Shown here piece after piece: positions 41,244-41,654 of a stretch of 41,654 nucleotides of DNA. Below the pieces are notes generated by a model that had not been told where the DNA came from, did no database searches, and saw only the letters and a program-made list of their open reading frames with translations. The stretch's first letter is position 1; every line of letters starts with the position of its first letter. Origin of the DNA: Bryobacterales bacterium (GTDB lineage: Bacteria > Acidobacteriota > Terriglobia > Bryobacterales > Bryobacteraceae). Both the position numbers and the translations under genes were made by a program. The DNA lies in the NCBI GenBank assembly GCA_003166875.1, contig PMUN01000296.1:1-41654 (forward strand), read 5' to 3'.

Positions 41244-41654
41244 TGTGGTTTGACCTTCGAGCGAGATTTGGTTAACGGGAAATACTTAGCCATGATATCT
41301 AGTAGGCGCCGTTCGCCGGTTTTGGTGCTATGAGTAACCCTCGGGAGGTATTATCGCACCGAAAGTTGGACTCAGCTTTGCACTCGTCCTGATTTATGCG
41401 GGGGGGAATCAGCGATGGTTGTCCCCACCTCGACACTGACCAGCCGCCGGTCCGGCATCAAGTTGACGGAAAACGCCTACTCGTTGAAGTGTATCGATGG
41501 CGCTCGGGTCGGATGGTCAGCCACTCGTACAGAGCTGGCCCCAAAACGGCGTTCGAGTAAAATTGCTAGGCGGCCTCGACCTGAAGCGATGTACATCTCC
41601 TCGAACGCGACTTCCGGCTCGCGTGTTCATATTCCGTTGGTCGTAGGTTCAAGT
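41244..41654. other. Intergenic stretch to window end, with tRNA-like 3' piece
   Basis: No convincing complete gene is seen. A plus-strand frame from the ATG at 41415 stays open to the window end but is Arg/Ser-rich. The last 24 bases, ATTCCGTTGGTCGTAGGTTC followed by AAGT, resemble the variable loop and T-arm of a tRNA. No matching 5' half is visible. The sequence ends inside the T-loop, so this cannot be confirmed. Confidence 0.25.

Noticed and set aside
1-41654. CRISPR arrays
   Set aside because: No regularly spaced direct repeats with unique spacers were seen; the only phased repeats (24503-24562) are adjacent 20-mers without spacers.

Overview
The window looks like a chromosomal stretch of a GC-rich, soil-type bacterium, most likely an Acidobacteriota member of the Solibacter/Bryobacterales kind. 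This is inferred from gene content: a carboxypeptidase-regulatory/TonB-dependent (Oar-like) receptor, a DUF1680 (GH127-type) glycosidase, a DUF4965-type glutaminase-like protein, a cytochrome c plus copper-monooxygenase-like fusion, a stand-alone LigD-type ligase domain, and many tiny orphan genes. No database search was possible, so all family names rest on motifs read in the translations.

Layout. 1-3.5 kb: small hypothetical genes, a HEPN-like protein and a minimal ATP-dependent DNA ligase. 3.7-10.4 kb: a signalling block. An ECF sigma factor and a zinc-finger/STAS protein run leftward. Diverging from them is a tightly packed rightward operon: STAS anti-anti-sigma, RsbW-like ATPase, an anchored 18-residue-repeat protein, a secreted gluzincin peptidase with propeller-like and outer-membrane barrel-like parts, and a PrsW-type intramembrane protease. 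10.6-16.1 kb: a decayed mobile region with a frameshifted ribbon-helix-helix gene, a frameshifted membrane-anchored protein, an unrecognised partner gene, a serine recombinase that lacks its catalytic N-terminus, its HTH partner and a 3' tRNA-like fragment. 16.1-24.4 kb: a carbohydrate/amide scavenging set (TonB-dependent receptor, glutaminase-like protein, GH127-like glycosidase), all leftward. 24.5-30.3 kb: a phage-like or integrative-element segment. It holds repeats, a ParB-methyltransferase fusion, a winged-helix protein, two paralogous small HTH proteins, an intact small serine recombinase, a membrane peptide and a DUF3489 protein. 30.9-34.5 kb: secreted oxidoreductase, carboxylesterase and ASCH-domain protein. 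34.6-35.3 kb: a run of four micro-genes. 35.5-40.8 kb: a leftward trio (M4-like metallopeptidase, MBL-fold hydrolase, astacin-like metallopeptidase) facing a rightward pair (unknown protein, PD-(D/E)xK-like nuclease). It is followed by a truncated ceramidase gene and a tRNA-like fragment at the window edge.

The most interesting signals are: (i) the divergent protease/MBL/nuclease cassette at 35.5-40.8 kb, a candidate undescribed conflict or processing system; (ii) a promoter-leader sequence shared by three unrelated small genes at about 3.5, 10.6 and 30.3 kb; (iii) the partner-switching operon that ends in an intramembrane protease and carries a perfect terminator hairpin inside a signal-peptide coding region; and (iv) the micro-gene run at 34.7-35.2 kb.
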